NCBI RefSeq assembly: GCF_034190915.1
Contig: NW_026947630.1
Coordinates: 434,001 to 498,000 of the forward strand
Length of the DNA stretch: 64,000 bases
Reading direction: 5' to 3'
Source of the DNA: Cavia porcellus
Taxonomy: Eukaryota; Chordata; Mammalia; Rodentia; Caviidae
Below the pieces are notes generated by a model. That model was given only the letters and a program-made list of their open reading frames with translations. It was not told the DNA's origin and searched no databases. Each line of letters opens with the position of its first letter. The first letter of the stretch is position 1. A program made the position numbers and the translations under genes. Positions 13,830 to 26,996 of the stretch are shown in pieces.

Positions 13830-15130
13830 AACACTAAACCGTTAATGCTCTAACACTAACACTAACACTAAACCTAACCCTAACACTAACCTAAACCAAA
13901 ACCTAACCCTAACACTAAACTTAACCGTAACTCTAACCCTAATATTAACCTAACCCTAACTTTAACCCTAACCCTAAAACTACCCCTAAACCCTAACCCT
14001 AACCCTAACCCTAAAACTAACCCTAACTCTATCCCTAACCTTAAACCTAGCCCTAGCTTAAACCCTCTAACCCTAACACTAATACTAACCCTCTAACTCT
14101 AACACTAACCCTAACAGTAACCCTCTAACCCTAACCTAACCCCAACCCTAACCCCAACCCGCTAACTCTCTAAACATAACCCTAACACTTACCCTCTAAT
14201 CCTAACCCTAAGCCTAATCATAACCCTAAACCCAACTGTCAGCCAAACCAAATCCTAACCCTAACCGTTACCCTAATCCTAACACTATACCTAACCTTAA
14301 CAATTACTCTAACCCTAACCCTAACCCTCACACTAACACTAACCCTAACCATAAACCTAACCCTAACCATAACCCTCACCCTAATACTCTCAAACTAAGC
14401 GTAACCCCAAACCTAACCCTAACCATCACCCTAACCCTAAACCTACATCTTAACCTAATCTGTACCCGTACCCCAAACCTATCCCTGAACCTAACCTACA
14501 ACTAACACTAAATCTAACCCTAACTGTAACTCTATCCCTAAAACTAACCCTAACACCTAAAACTAACAATAGCCCTAACACTAAGCCTAACCCTAAACCC
14601 TAACACCAACCTTAACCCTAACACTAATATTAACAGTAACACTAAATCTAACCCTAACCCTATCCATAAACATAACTCTAACACTAACCTTCCAATCGTC
14701 TAACCCAAGCCCTAACTCTAACCCTTACAATAACCTGAACTCTAACCCTAACCCTAACCCTAGCCCTAACACTAAACCTAACCTCTAACCCTAACACTAA
14801 CCTTGAGCCTAAGAACAACCATAAACTTCTAAAATTAACCATAACGCTAACCCCAACCCACTAAACCTAACCATATCCATAACCCTAACACTAAACATCC
14901 AACCCTCTAACCCTAAACCTAACCCTAACCCTAAACCTAATACTAACAGTATGCTAAATCTAACACTAACCCTAATCCTCAACCTAAGCCTTACGCTAAA
15001 CCTAACCTTAACCCTAACCTTAACCCTCTAACCCTAAGCCTAACACTACCCCTAACCCTATCCCTCTAACACTTTAACCCTAACACTAACACTAACCCTA
15101 ACCCTAAACCTAAACATAACGCTAAACCTA
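13830..15130. repeat. Dispersed duplication D2, right copy
   Basis: This is the partner of about 7250-8550 at +6,578 bp. The order of markers is conserved: the CTCTCTAAACATA module, CTGTCAGCCAAACCAAATCC, CCGTACCCCAAACC, CTTCCAATCGTCTAACCC and CCATATCCATAACC. Copy-specific substitutions are scattered throughout. Confidence 0.7.
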
Positions 15131-18100
15131 AAACTAACCCTAACCCTGTAATGCTAACCATATTCCTATCACTAACCTGAACCCTAACCCTCTAACCCAC
15201 TAACCCCAACCCTAAACATAAAAATATCCCTAACACTAAATCTAACAGCCTAACCCTAACGCTATTAATAAGCCTGTAAACCTAACCCTGTAACCCTAAC
15301 CATAACCCTAAACCTAACCCAAACACTAAACCTAACCTCTAACACTAACGCTAACCATGACCCTAAGACCAACCCTAACAATTTAAACCTAACCCTAACG
15401 CGAACCCCAACCCTCTAAACCTAACCATAACCATAACCCTATCCCTAAACATCCAACCCTCTAACCCAAAACCTAACACTTACCCTAACCCTAATACTAA
15501 CCGAAACGCTAACCCTAACACTAACCCTAATGCTAAACCTAAGCCTTACCATAAACCTGAACTTAACCATAACCCTAACCCTGTAAGCCTAAGCCTAACT
15601 GTACCCCTAACCCTATAACTCTAACGCTCTAACGCTAACACTAACACGAACCCTAAACCTAACCCTAAACCCAACACTAACCCTAAAACTAATCCTAACC
15701 CTAAACCTAACCCTAACCCTAAAACTAACCCTAACCCAAACCCTAACCATAAACCCTAACCCTAACCCTAACCCGAAAACTAACCCTAAACCATAACCCT
15801 AACCCTAATGCAAAAACTAAGCCTAGCTCTAACCCTAACCCTAACTCTAGCCCTAGCCCTCACCCTCTAACAATAACACTAATACTAACCCACAAAACTT
15901 AACACTAACCCTAACCGTAAACCTCTAACCATAACCTTAACCCCAGCCCTAACCCTAACACTCTAACTCCCTAAATATAACCCTAACACATACCCGCTAT
16001 CCTAACACTAAGCCTAACCATAACCCTAAAACCAACCGTCACCCAAACAAAATCCTAACCCTAACACTTACCCAAACCCTAACAATAAACCTAACCCTAA
16101 CACTTACTCTAACCTTAACCCTAACACTAACACTAACACTAACACTAAAACTAACCCTAACCATAAACCTAACCCTATCCATAACCCTAACACTAAACCT
16201 CTCACCCTAAACATAACCCCAAACCTAACACTAACCCTCACCCTAACCTTAAACCTAACACTTAACCTAAACCTTACATTTACCCCAATTTAACCCTAAA
16301 CCTAACCTAACCCTAACACTAAAACTAACCATAACTGTAATTCTAAACCAAACCCTAACACTAAACCTAACCCTAACCCTAACCCTAACCCTAACCCTAA
16401 CCCTAACGCTCTAATTCTCTAAACATAACCCTAACACTTACTTTCTAATCCTAACCCTAAGCCTAACCATAACCCTAAACCCAACAGTCACCCAAACCTA
16501 ATCCTTACCCTAAACTTTACCATAACCCTAACACTAACCCTAACCCTAACACTTACATTTATCCTAACCCTAACATGAACCCTAACCCTAACACTAAAAC
16601 TAACCCTAACCCTAAACCTATCCCTAACCCTAGCACTAAACCTAACCCTAAACCCTAACCCTAACCCTAACCCTAAAACTAACAATAACTCTAACCCTAA
16701 CCCTAACCCTAGCCATAGCCATAACCCTCTAACCCTAGCACTAATACTAACACAGAAACCATAACACTATCCCTAACCGTAACACTCTAACCCTAACCTG
16801 AACCCCCACCCTAACCCTCTAACTCTCTAAATATAACCCGAACACTTACCCTCTAATCCTTACCCTAAGCATCACCATAACCCTAAACCCAACCGTCACC
16901 CAAACCTAATCCTAACCCTAACCATTACCCTAATCCTAACACTAAACCTAACCCTAACACTTAATCTAACCTTACCCTAACAGTAACACTAACACTAACA
17001 CTAACCATAAACCTAAACCTAACCCTAACACTATCCCTAACACTCTCACCCTAAATGTAACTCCAAACCTAACCTTAACCCTCACCCAAACTTAAACCTA
17101 ACCCTTAAACTAAACCTTACAATTACCCCAAGCCTAACCCTAAAACTAACCTAACCTGAACACTAAATCTAACCCTAACTGTAACTCTAACCCTAACCCT
17201 AACCCTAACACCTAACACTAACACTAGCCCTAACACGAACCCTAACCCTAAACCCTAACACCAACCTTAACCCTAACCCTAACAGTAACAGTGACTCTAA
17301 CCCTAACCCTAACACTAACACTAACACTAACATTAACCCTAACCATAACCCTAACACTAACCATCCAATCGTCTAACCCTAGCCCTAATCCTATCCCTTA
17401 CCCTAACCTGGACCCTAACCCTAACCCTAACCCTAAGTCTAACCATAATTCTGTAACATGAAGCCTAGCCCTAAACCTAGTCCTAACAATAACACTCTAA
17501 TGCTATCCATATACCTAACACTACCCGAATCCTAACCCTCTAATCTGCTAACACTAACCGTAACCCTAAACCTAACCCTCACACTAAATCCAACACTCTA
17601 ACCCTAACCCTATAAATAAGCCTCTAAACCTAACCCAATAACCCTATCCATAACCCTAACACTAACCATAACACTAAACCTTCCCTCTAACCCTAAATCT
17701 AAGACTGACCCTAAGACCAACCTAACCCTCTAAACCTAACCCTAACGCTAACCACAACCCTCTAAACCTAACCATATCCATAACCCTAACCCTAAACATC
17801 AAACCCTCTAACACTAAACCTAACAATAACCCTAACCCTAGAACTAAAAATAACGCAAACCCTAACACTAAACCTAATCCTAACCCTAAGCTTTACCCTA
17901 AAACTAACCTTATACCTAACCCTAACCCTCTAACCCTAAGCCTAACCCTACCACTAACCTTATGCCTCTAACGCTATAACCCTAACACTAATACTAACCC
18001 TAACCTTAACCCTAAACGTAACACTAAAACTAACCCTAAAAACTAACCCTAAACCCTAACAATAACCCTAACCCAGAAACTAACCCTAAATCTAACCCTA

Positions 18101-21100
18101 AGCCTTACCCTATCCCTAGCCCTAACCCTGTATCCCTAACACTAATACCAACCCTCAAACCCTAACAATAAGACTAACTGTAACACTCTCAACCTAACCT
18201 TAACCCTAACCCTAACCCTAATCGTCTAACTCTCTAAACATAACCCTATCACTTACCCTCTAAACCTAACCCTAATCCTAACCATAACCCTAAACCCTAC
18301 CATCACCCAAACCTGATAATAACCCTAACCGTTACCATAACCCTAACAATAACCCTAACCCTGACACTTACTCTAACCCTAACCCTAACCCTAACACTAA
18401 AACTAACCCTAACCATAAACCTAACCCAAACCAAAACCCGAACCCTAACACTCTCACCCTAAACCTAACCCCAAACCTAACACTAACCCTCACCCTAACA
18501 CTAAACCTAAAACTTAACCTAAACCTTACCCTTACCCCAACCCTAACCCTAAACCTAACCTAACCCAAACACTAAATCTAACCCTAACTGTACCTCTAAC
18601 ACTAACACTAAACCTAACACCTAAAACTAACACTAGCCCTAACACTAACCCTAACCCTAAACCCAAACACCAAAATTAACCCTATCCCTAACAGTAACAA
18701 TAACTCTAACTCTAACCCTAAAACTATTAATAACCAAAGCCCTAACCCTAACCATCCAATTGTTTAACCCTAACTATAACCCTAACCCTAACCTAACCCT
18801 AACCCTATACCTAAACCTAACCCTAACACTATCCCTAACACTCTAACCCCAATCCTAACCCTATCCCAAACCCTAAACCTCTAACGCTCTAACCCTAACA
18901 CTAACACTAACACTAACCCTAACCCTAACCCCAACAAAAACACTAAACCTAACCCTAACCCTAACCCTAAAACTAAGCCTAACCTGAACCCTAACCCTAA
19001 CCATAAACCCTAACCCTAACCCTCACCCTAAAACTAACCCTAACTCTAACCCTAACCCTAAAACTATCACTAGCCCTAACCCTCTAACCCTAACACTAAC
19101 ACTAACCCTCAATCGCTAACACTAACAATAACCGTAACCCTCTAACCCTAACCTTAACCCCCACCCTAACCCTAACCCTATAACTCTCTAAAAATAACCC
19201 TAACACTTACCTTCTAACCTTAGCCTAAGCCTAACCATAACCCAGAACCCAACCATCACCCAAACCTAATCCTAACCCTAACTGTTACCCTAAACCTAAC
19301 ACTATCCCTAACCCTAACACTTACTCTAACACTAACCCTAACCCTAACACTAACACTAACCCTAACCATAAACCTAACCCTAAACATAACCCTAACAGTA
19401 ACACTCTCACTCTAAACGTAACCTCAAACCTAACCCTAAGTCTCACCCTAACCCTAAACCTAATCCCTAACCTAAAACTTAACCTTACCACAACCCTTAC
19501 AGTAAACCTAACCCTAAACTTAAAACTAACAATCTAAACCTAACCCTATCCCTAAGCCTCTTAACCTAACCCTCTAACCCTCTAACCCTAACCATAACCC
19601 GAACCCTAACACTAACACTAAACCGAACCTCTAACCCTAACTCTAACCCAGAATCTAAAACCAACACTAACCCTCTAAATCTAACCCCGAACATGTAAAC
19701 ATAACCCTAACCCTAACCTTAAACGTAACCCTAACCTTAACCCTCTAACCCTAACCCTATCCCTCTAACGCTCTAATCCTAAAACTAACACTAACCCTAA
19801 CCCTAACCCTAACACTAACCCTAACCCTAACCCAAACCCTAACACTAACAATAACCCTATCCCTAAACCTAACCCTAAAACTAACACTAATCCTAACGCT
19901 AAACCTAACCCTAAACCCTAACCCTAAGCCTAAACCTGAAACTAACCCTAAATCTAACCCTAAGCCTAACCCTGGGCCTAGCTCTAACCCTCTATCCCTA
20001 ACACTAATACTAACCCTCAAACGCTAACACTAACCCTAACCGTAACCCTCTAAAACTAACCTTAACAGTAACTCTAACCCTAACCCTCTAACTCTCTAAA
20101 CATAACCCTAACACTTACCCTCTAAACCGAACCCTAAGCCTAACCATAACCTTAAACCCTACAGTCACCTAAACGTATTCCTAACCCTAACTGTTACCCT
20201 AACCCTAACACTAACCCTAACCCTAAAACTAACCCTAACTCTAACTCTAAACGTAACCCTAACAATAACACTAACCCTAACCCTCTAACCCTAAGCCTAA
20301 ACCTATCCCTAACCCTAACCCTCTAATTCTCTAACACTAACACTAACCCTATCTCTAACCCTAACCCTAAACCTAATCCTAACCCTAACACCAACATAAC
20401 CCTAACCCTAAACCTAACCCTAACCATAACCCTAAAACTAACCCTAACCCTAACCCTAAAACCTAACCTTAACATTAATCCTGTAACTAACCCTAAATCT
20501 AACCCTAAGCCGAACCCTATCTCTAGCCCTAATGCTCTATCCCTAACACTAATACTAACCCTCAAACCCTAATACTAACCCTAGCCGTAAGCCTCTAATC
20601 CTAACCTTAACCCAAACCCTAAACCTAAGCCTCTAACTCTCTAAAGATAACCCTAACACTTACCCTCTAAAGCTAACCATAACCTTAAACCCTACCATCA
20701 CCCAACCAAATCTTAACCCTAACCGTTACCCTAACCGTAACACTAACCCTGAACCGTACCCTAACACTAACCCTAACCGTAACCCTAAACCTAAACCTAT
20801 CCCTAACCCTAACACTAACCCTAACACTCTAACCCTAAGCGTAACCCTATCCCTAACCCTAACCCACTAACGCTCTAACCCTAACACTACCACTAACCCT
20901 AAACCTAACCCTAACCCTAACCCTAAAACTAACCGTAATGCTAAATCTTACACTAACACTAATCCTAAACCTAAGCCTTACCCGAAACCTAACGTTAACC
21001 CTAACTCTAACCCTCTAACCCTAAGCCTAACTCTATCCCTAACCCTATCCCTCTAACGCTCTAAGCCTAACAATAACAGAAACCCTAACCCTAACCCTAA

Positions 21101-21189
21101 ACATAAGCCTAACCCTAACACTAACACTAAAAATAACCATAACACTAACCCTAACCCAAAATCTTAACCATAACCCTAAACGCCTAACC
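15131..21189. repeat. Family A mosaic leading into the 2.9-kb array
   Basis: This region contains CTCTCTAAACATA-type modules near 15960, 16410, 16820, 18228, 19180, 20095 and 20637, and CCAATCGTCTAACCC-type sites near 17365 and 18754. It also holds the longest perfect hexamer tract found (16371-16406). Sequence around 20320-20570 is close to 29870-30115 and 33420-33670, so the flank of the regular array was itself copied. No gene is supported. Confidence 0.65.
16371..16406 (-). other. Longest perfect hexamer tract: six CCCTAA units
   Basis: Six uninterrupted CCCTAA units lie here; the - strand reads (TTAGGG)6. From what is known of such DNA, this tract could fold into a G-quadruplex on the - strand and could bind duplex telomere proteins of the TRF type. 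No function is shown by the sequence. Confidence 0.8.
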
Positions 21190-24111
21190 CTCTAACGATC
21201 TAACCTTAACACTAACACTAACCCTAACCCTAACCCTAACCATAAACCTAACCCTAACCCTAACACTAAGCCTAACCCTATACCTAACCCTACAAATAAC
21301 CCTAACCAAAATCTAACCTTAACCCTAAACCCTAGCGCTAATCCTAATCTATACCCTAACCCGAACCCTAACCCTAACCCTCTAACCTTAAGTCTAACAA
21401 AACCCTCTAACGTGAACCATAACCCCAACCCTAATGCTAACAATAACCCTCTAATGTAAACCATATCCCTAACACTAACCCGATACCTAACCCTGTAACC
21501 CTCTCACCATAACCCTAACCCTAAACCTAATCCTAACCCTAAAACTAACAAGCTAACCCTAACCTTATCCCTAAGTCTCTAAACCAAACCCTCTAATGCT
21601 CTAACCTTAAAAATAACCCTAACCCTAACACTAAACCTCACCTCTAAGCCTAACACTAACCATGACACTAAGACCAACCCTAAACCTCTAAACTTAATCC
21701 GAACGCTAAACTCAACCCTCAAAACCTAACCATAACCATAACCCTAACCCTAAACATCCAACACTCTAACCCCTAACGGAACCCTAACCCTAACCCTAAT
21801 ACTAACGGTAACACTAACGTTAACACTAACCCTAATCCTAAACCTAAGCCTTACCCTAAAAATAACCTTAACCATAACCCTAACACTCTAACCGTAAGCC
21901 TAACCCAAGCCCTAACCCTATTCCTCTAACCCCAACACTAACACTAACCCTAACCTAACCCTAAACATAACCTTAACCCTAACACTAAACTTAACCCTAA
22001 CCCTAACCATAACCCTACAACTAACCCTAAACCTAACCCTAAACCTAACCCTAACCCTAAACATAACCCTAACCCTAAATCTAACACTCTAATCCTAACC
22101 CTATCAATAAGCCTCTAAACCTAAGCCTCTAACCCTAACCATAACCCTAAAGCTAACCCAAACACTAAACCTAACCTCTAACCCTAACCCTAACCCTGAC
22201 CCTAAGACCAACCCTAACCCTCTAAACCTAACACTACCGCTATCCCCAACCCTCTAAACCTAACCATAACCATAACCCTAACCCTAAACATCCAACCATC
22301 TAACCCTAAACCTAACCCTAACCCTAACGCTAATACTAACCCTAACGCTAACCCTAACACTAACCCTAATCCTAAACCTAAGTCTTACACCAAACCTAAC
22401 TTTAACCATAACCCTAACACTCTAATGCTAAGCCTACCCCTACCCCTAACCCTATCCCTCTAACGCTCTAATTCTAACACTAACACTAACACTAACCCTA
22501 ACGCGAAACCAGACCTAACCTTAAATCTAACACTAACCCTAACACTAACCCTAACCCTAACCCTAAAACTAACCCTAACCCGAACCCTAACGCTAACCCT
22601 AAACCCTAACCCTAACCCTAACCCTGAAACTAACCCTATATCGAACCCTAAGCTTAACCCTATCCCTAGCCATAACCCTCTATCCCTAACATTAATACTA
22701 ACCCTCAAACCCTAGCACTAACTCTAAGCCTAACACTCGAAACCTAACCTTAACCCCAACCCTAACCCTAACCCTCTAACTCTCTAAATATAACCCTAAC
22801 ACTTACCCTCTAAGCGTAACCCTAAGCCTAACCATAACCTTAAACCCTACCATCACTGAAACCTAATCCCAAACCTAACCATTACCCTAAACCTAACACT
22901 AACCCTAACCCTAAACTTAACACTAACCCTAACCCTAACCCTAAACCTAACCCTCACCCTAAAACTAACCCTAACTCTAACCCTAACCCTAACACTATCC
23001 CTAGTCCTAACCCTCTAATTCTAACACTAATAGTAACCGTCAAACCCTAACACTAACACTAACCGTAACCCTAAACATAAACCTAACCCTAACACTAACC
23101 CTAACCCTAACCCTAACCCTAAAACTAACCCTAAAACTAACCCTAAACCTAACCCTAACACTCACCCTAACCATAACACTAACACTAAAACTAACCATAA
23201 CCCTAACCCTAACCCTAAACCTAATGCTAAACCTAAACCTAACCCAACCCTCAATCTAACACTCTAACCGTAACCGTATCAATAAGCCTCTAAACCTAAC
23301 CCTCTAACCCTAACCATAACCCTAACCCTAACCCTAACACTAAACCTCAACTCTAAACCTAACGCTAACCCTGACCTTAAGACCAACTCTATCCCTCTAA
23401 ACCTAACCCTACCGCCAACCAGAACTCTCTAAACCTAACCATAACCATAACCCTAACCCTAAACATCCAACCCTCTAACATTAAACCTAACCCTAACCCT
23501 AACCCTAACCCTAATACTAACCGTAACGCTAACCCTAACACTAACCCTAATCCTAAACCTAAGCCTTACCCTAAATATAACCTTAACCCTAACCCTAACC
23601 CTCTAACCCTCAGCCTAACCCTAACCCTAACCCTATCCCTCTAACTCAATAACCCTAACACTAACACAAAGCCTAACCCTAACACTAAACCTAAACCTAA
23701 CCCTAACACTAACCCTAACACGAACCCTAACCCTAACCCTAAACGCTAACCCTAACCTTAACCCTGAAACTAACCCTAAATCTAACCCTAAGACTAATCC
23801 TATCCCTACCCCTAACACTCAATCCCTAACACTAATACTAACCCTCAAACAAAGCACTAACCCTAACAGTAACTCTCTAAATCTAACCTTAACCCTAACC
23901 CTAACACTAACCCTCTAACTCTCTAAACATAACCCTAACACTTACACTCTAAATCGAACCCTAAGCCTAACCATAACCTTAAACCCTACCATCACTCAAA
24001 CCTAATACAAACCATAACCGTTACCCTAACCCTAACACTAAACCTAACCCTAACCCGAACACTAACACTAAACCTCTAACCCTAAGCCTAAACCTATCCC
24101 TAACCCTAACC
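21190..24111. repeat. 2.9-kb higher-order repeat, unit A1
   Basis: This is the first of three tandem units, taken to start at CTCTAACGATCTAACC. That anchor recurs at 24112 and 26997, giving periods of 2,922 and 2,885 bp. Rare variants are shared with A2 and A3: CCTAGCGCTAATCC, TAAGTCTAACAAAACC, TAATGTAAACCATATCC, CATGACACTAAGACCAACCC, TAAGCTTAACCC (22650 for AAGCTT) and CTCTAACTCAATAACCC. In a spot check of about 145 bases (from 21361), A1 and A2 differ at about five positions. Each unit holds two or more diverged copies of the older family A module, for example two TATCAATAAGCCTCTAAACC sites. Confidence 0.85.
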
Positions 24112-26996
24112 CTCTAACGATCTAACCATAACACTAACATAACCCTAACCCTAACCCTAAACCTAACACTAAACATAACCCTAACCCTAACACTAAGCCT
24201 AACCCTATACCTAACCCTACAAATAACCCTAACCATAACCCTAACCTGAACCCTAAACCCTAGCGCTAATCCTAATCCATACCCTAACCTGAACCCTAAC
24301 CCTAACCCTCTAACCTTAAGTCTAACAAAACCATCTAACGTGAACCATAACCCCAACCCTAATGCTAACAATAACCCTCTAATGTAAACCATATCCCTAA
24401 CACTAACCCGAAGCCTAACCCTGTAACCCTCTGATCCTAACCCTAACCCTAAACTTAATCCTAACCCTAAAACTAACAAGCTAACCCTAACCTTATCCCT
24501 AAGCCTCTAAACCAAACCCTCTAATGCTCTAACCTTAAAAATAACCCTAACCCTAACACTAAACCTCACCTCTAAGCCTAACACTAACCATGACACTAAG
24601 ACCAACCCTAACCCTCTAAACTTAATCCGAACGCTAAACTCAACCCTGTAAACCTAACCATAACCATAAGCCTAACCCTAAACATCCAACACTCTAACCC
24701 CTAACCGAACCCTAACCCTAACCCTAATACTAACGGTAACACTAACCTTAACACTAAGCCTAATCCTAAACCTAAGCCTTACCCTAAAAATAACCTTAAC
24801 CATAACCCTAACCCTCTAACCGTAAGCCTAACCCAAGCCCTAACCCTATTCCTCTAACGCTCTAACCCCAACACTAACACTAACTCTAACCTAACCCTAA
24901 CACTAAACTTAACCCTAACCCTAACCATAACCCTACAACTAACCCTAAACCTAAACCTAACTCTAAACCCTAAACCTAACCCTAACCCTAAACATAACCC
25001 TAACCCTAAATCTAACACTCTAATCCTAACCCTATCAATAAGCCTCTAAACCTAAGCCTCTTACCCTAACCATAACCCTAAAGCTAACCCAAACACTAAA
25101 CCTAACCTCTAACCCTAACCCTAACCCTGACCCTAAGACCAACCCTAACCCTCTAAACCTAACACTACCGCTATCCCCAACCCTCTAAACCTAACCATAA
25201 CCATAACCCTAACCCTAAACATCCAACCCTCTAACCCTAAACCTAACCCTAACCCTAACGCTAATACTAACCCTAACGCTAACCCTAACACTAACCCTAA
25301 TCCTAAACCTAAGTCTTACACCAAACCTAACTTTAACCATAACCCTAACACTCTAATGCTAAGCCTAACCCTACCCCTAACCCTATCCCTCTAACGCTCT
25401 AATTCTAACACTAACACTAACACTAACCCTAACGCGAACCCTAAACCTAACCTTAAATCTAACACTAATCCTAACACTAACCCTAAACCTAACCCTAACC
25501 CTAACCCTAACACTAACCCTAAAACCTAACCCTCACCCTAACTCTGAAATTAACCCTATATCGAACCCTAAGCTTAACCCTACCCCTAGCCATAACCCTC
25601 TATCCCTAACATTAATACTAACCCTCAAACCCTAGCACTAACTCTAAGCCTAACACTCGAAACCTAACCTTAACCCCAACCCTAACCCTAAGCCTCTAAC
25701 TCTCTAAATATAACCCTAACACTTACCCTCTAAGCGTAACCCTAAGCCTAACCATAACCTTAAACCCTACCATGACCGAAACCTAATCCCAACCCTAAAC
25801 ATTACCCTAAACCTAACACTAACCCTAACCGTAAACTTAACACTAACCCTAACCCTAACCCAAAACCTAACCCTCATCCTAACACTAACCCTAACTCTCA
25901 CCCTAACCCTAACACTATCCCTAGCCCTAACCCTCTAATTCTAACACTAATAGTAACCGTCAAACCCTAACACTAACACTAACCGTAACCCTAAACATAA
26001 ACCTAACCCTAACACTAACCCTAACCCTAACCCTAAAACTAACCCTAAACCTAACCCTAACACTCACCCTAACTGTAACACTAACACTAAAACTAACCAT
26101 AACCCTAACCCTAACCCTAAACCTAATGCTAAACCTAAACCTAACCCTAACTCTCAATCTAACACTCTAACCGTAACCCTATCAATAAGCCTCTAAACCT
26201 AACCCTCGAACTCTAACCATAACCCTAACCCTAACCCTAACACTAAACCTCAACTCTAAACCTAACGCTAACCCTGACCTTAAGACCAACTCTATCGCTT
26301 TAAACCTAAACCTACCGCCAACCAGAACTCTCTAAACCTAACCATAACCATAACCCTAACCCTAAACATCCAACCCTCCAACATTAAACCTAACCCTAAT
26401 ACTAACCGTAACGCTAACCGTAACACTAACCCTAATCCTAAACTTAATCCTTACTCTAAATATAACCTTAACCCTAACCCTAACACTCTAACCCTCAGCC
26501 TAACCCTACCCCTAACCCTATCCCTCTAACTCAATAACCCTAACACTAACACAAAGCCTAACCCTAACACTAAACCTAAACCTAACCCTAACACTAACCC
26601 TAACACGAACCCTAACCCTAACCCTAAACGCTAACCCTAACCTTAACCCTGAAACTAACCCTAAATCTAACCCTAAGACTAATCCTATCCCTACCCCTAA
26701 CACTCAATCCCTAACACTAATACTAACCCTCAAACAAAGCACTAACCCTAACAGTAACACTCTAAATCTAACCTTAACCCTAACCCTAACACTAACCCTC
26801 TAACTCTCTAAACATAACCCTAACACTTACACTCTAAATCGAACCCTAAGCCTAACCATAACCTTAAACACTACCATCACTCAAACCTAATACGAACCAT
26901 AACCGTTACCCTAACCCTAACACTAAACCTAACCCTAACCCTAACACTAACACTAACCCTCTAACCCTAAGCCTAACCCTATCCCTAACCCTAACC
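24112..26996. repeat. 2.9-kb higher-order repeat, unit A2
   Basis: This is the middle unit, 2,885 bp. The 183-bp stretch 26518-26703 translates identically to 23633-23818 in A1, which shows close homogenisation. AAGCTT is at 25570, 2,920 bp after the A1 site. Small copy-specific changes exist, such as CCATGACCGAAACC near 25770 where A1 has CCATCACTGAAACC. Confidence 0.85.
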
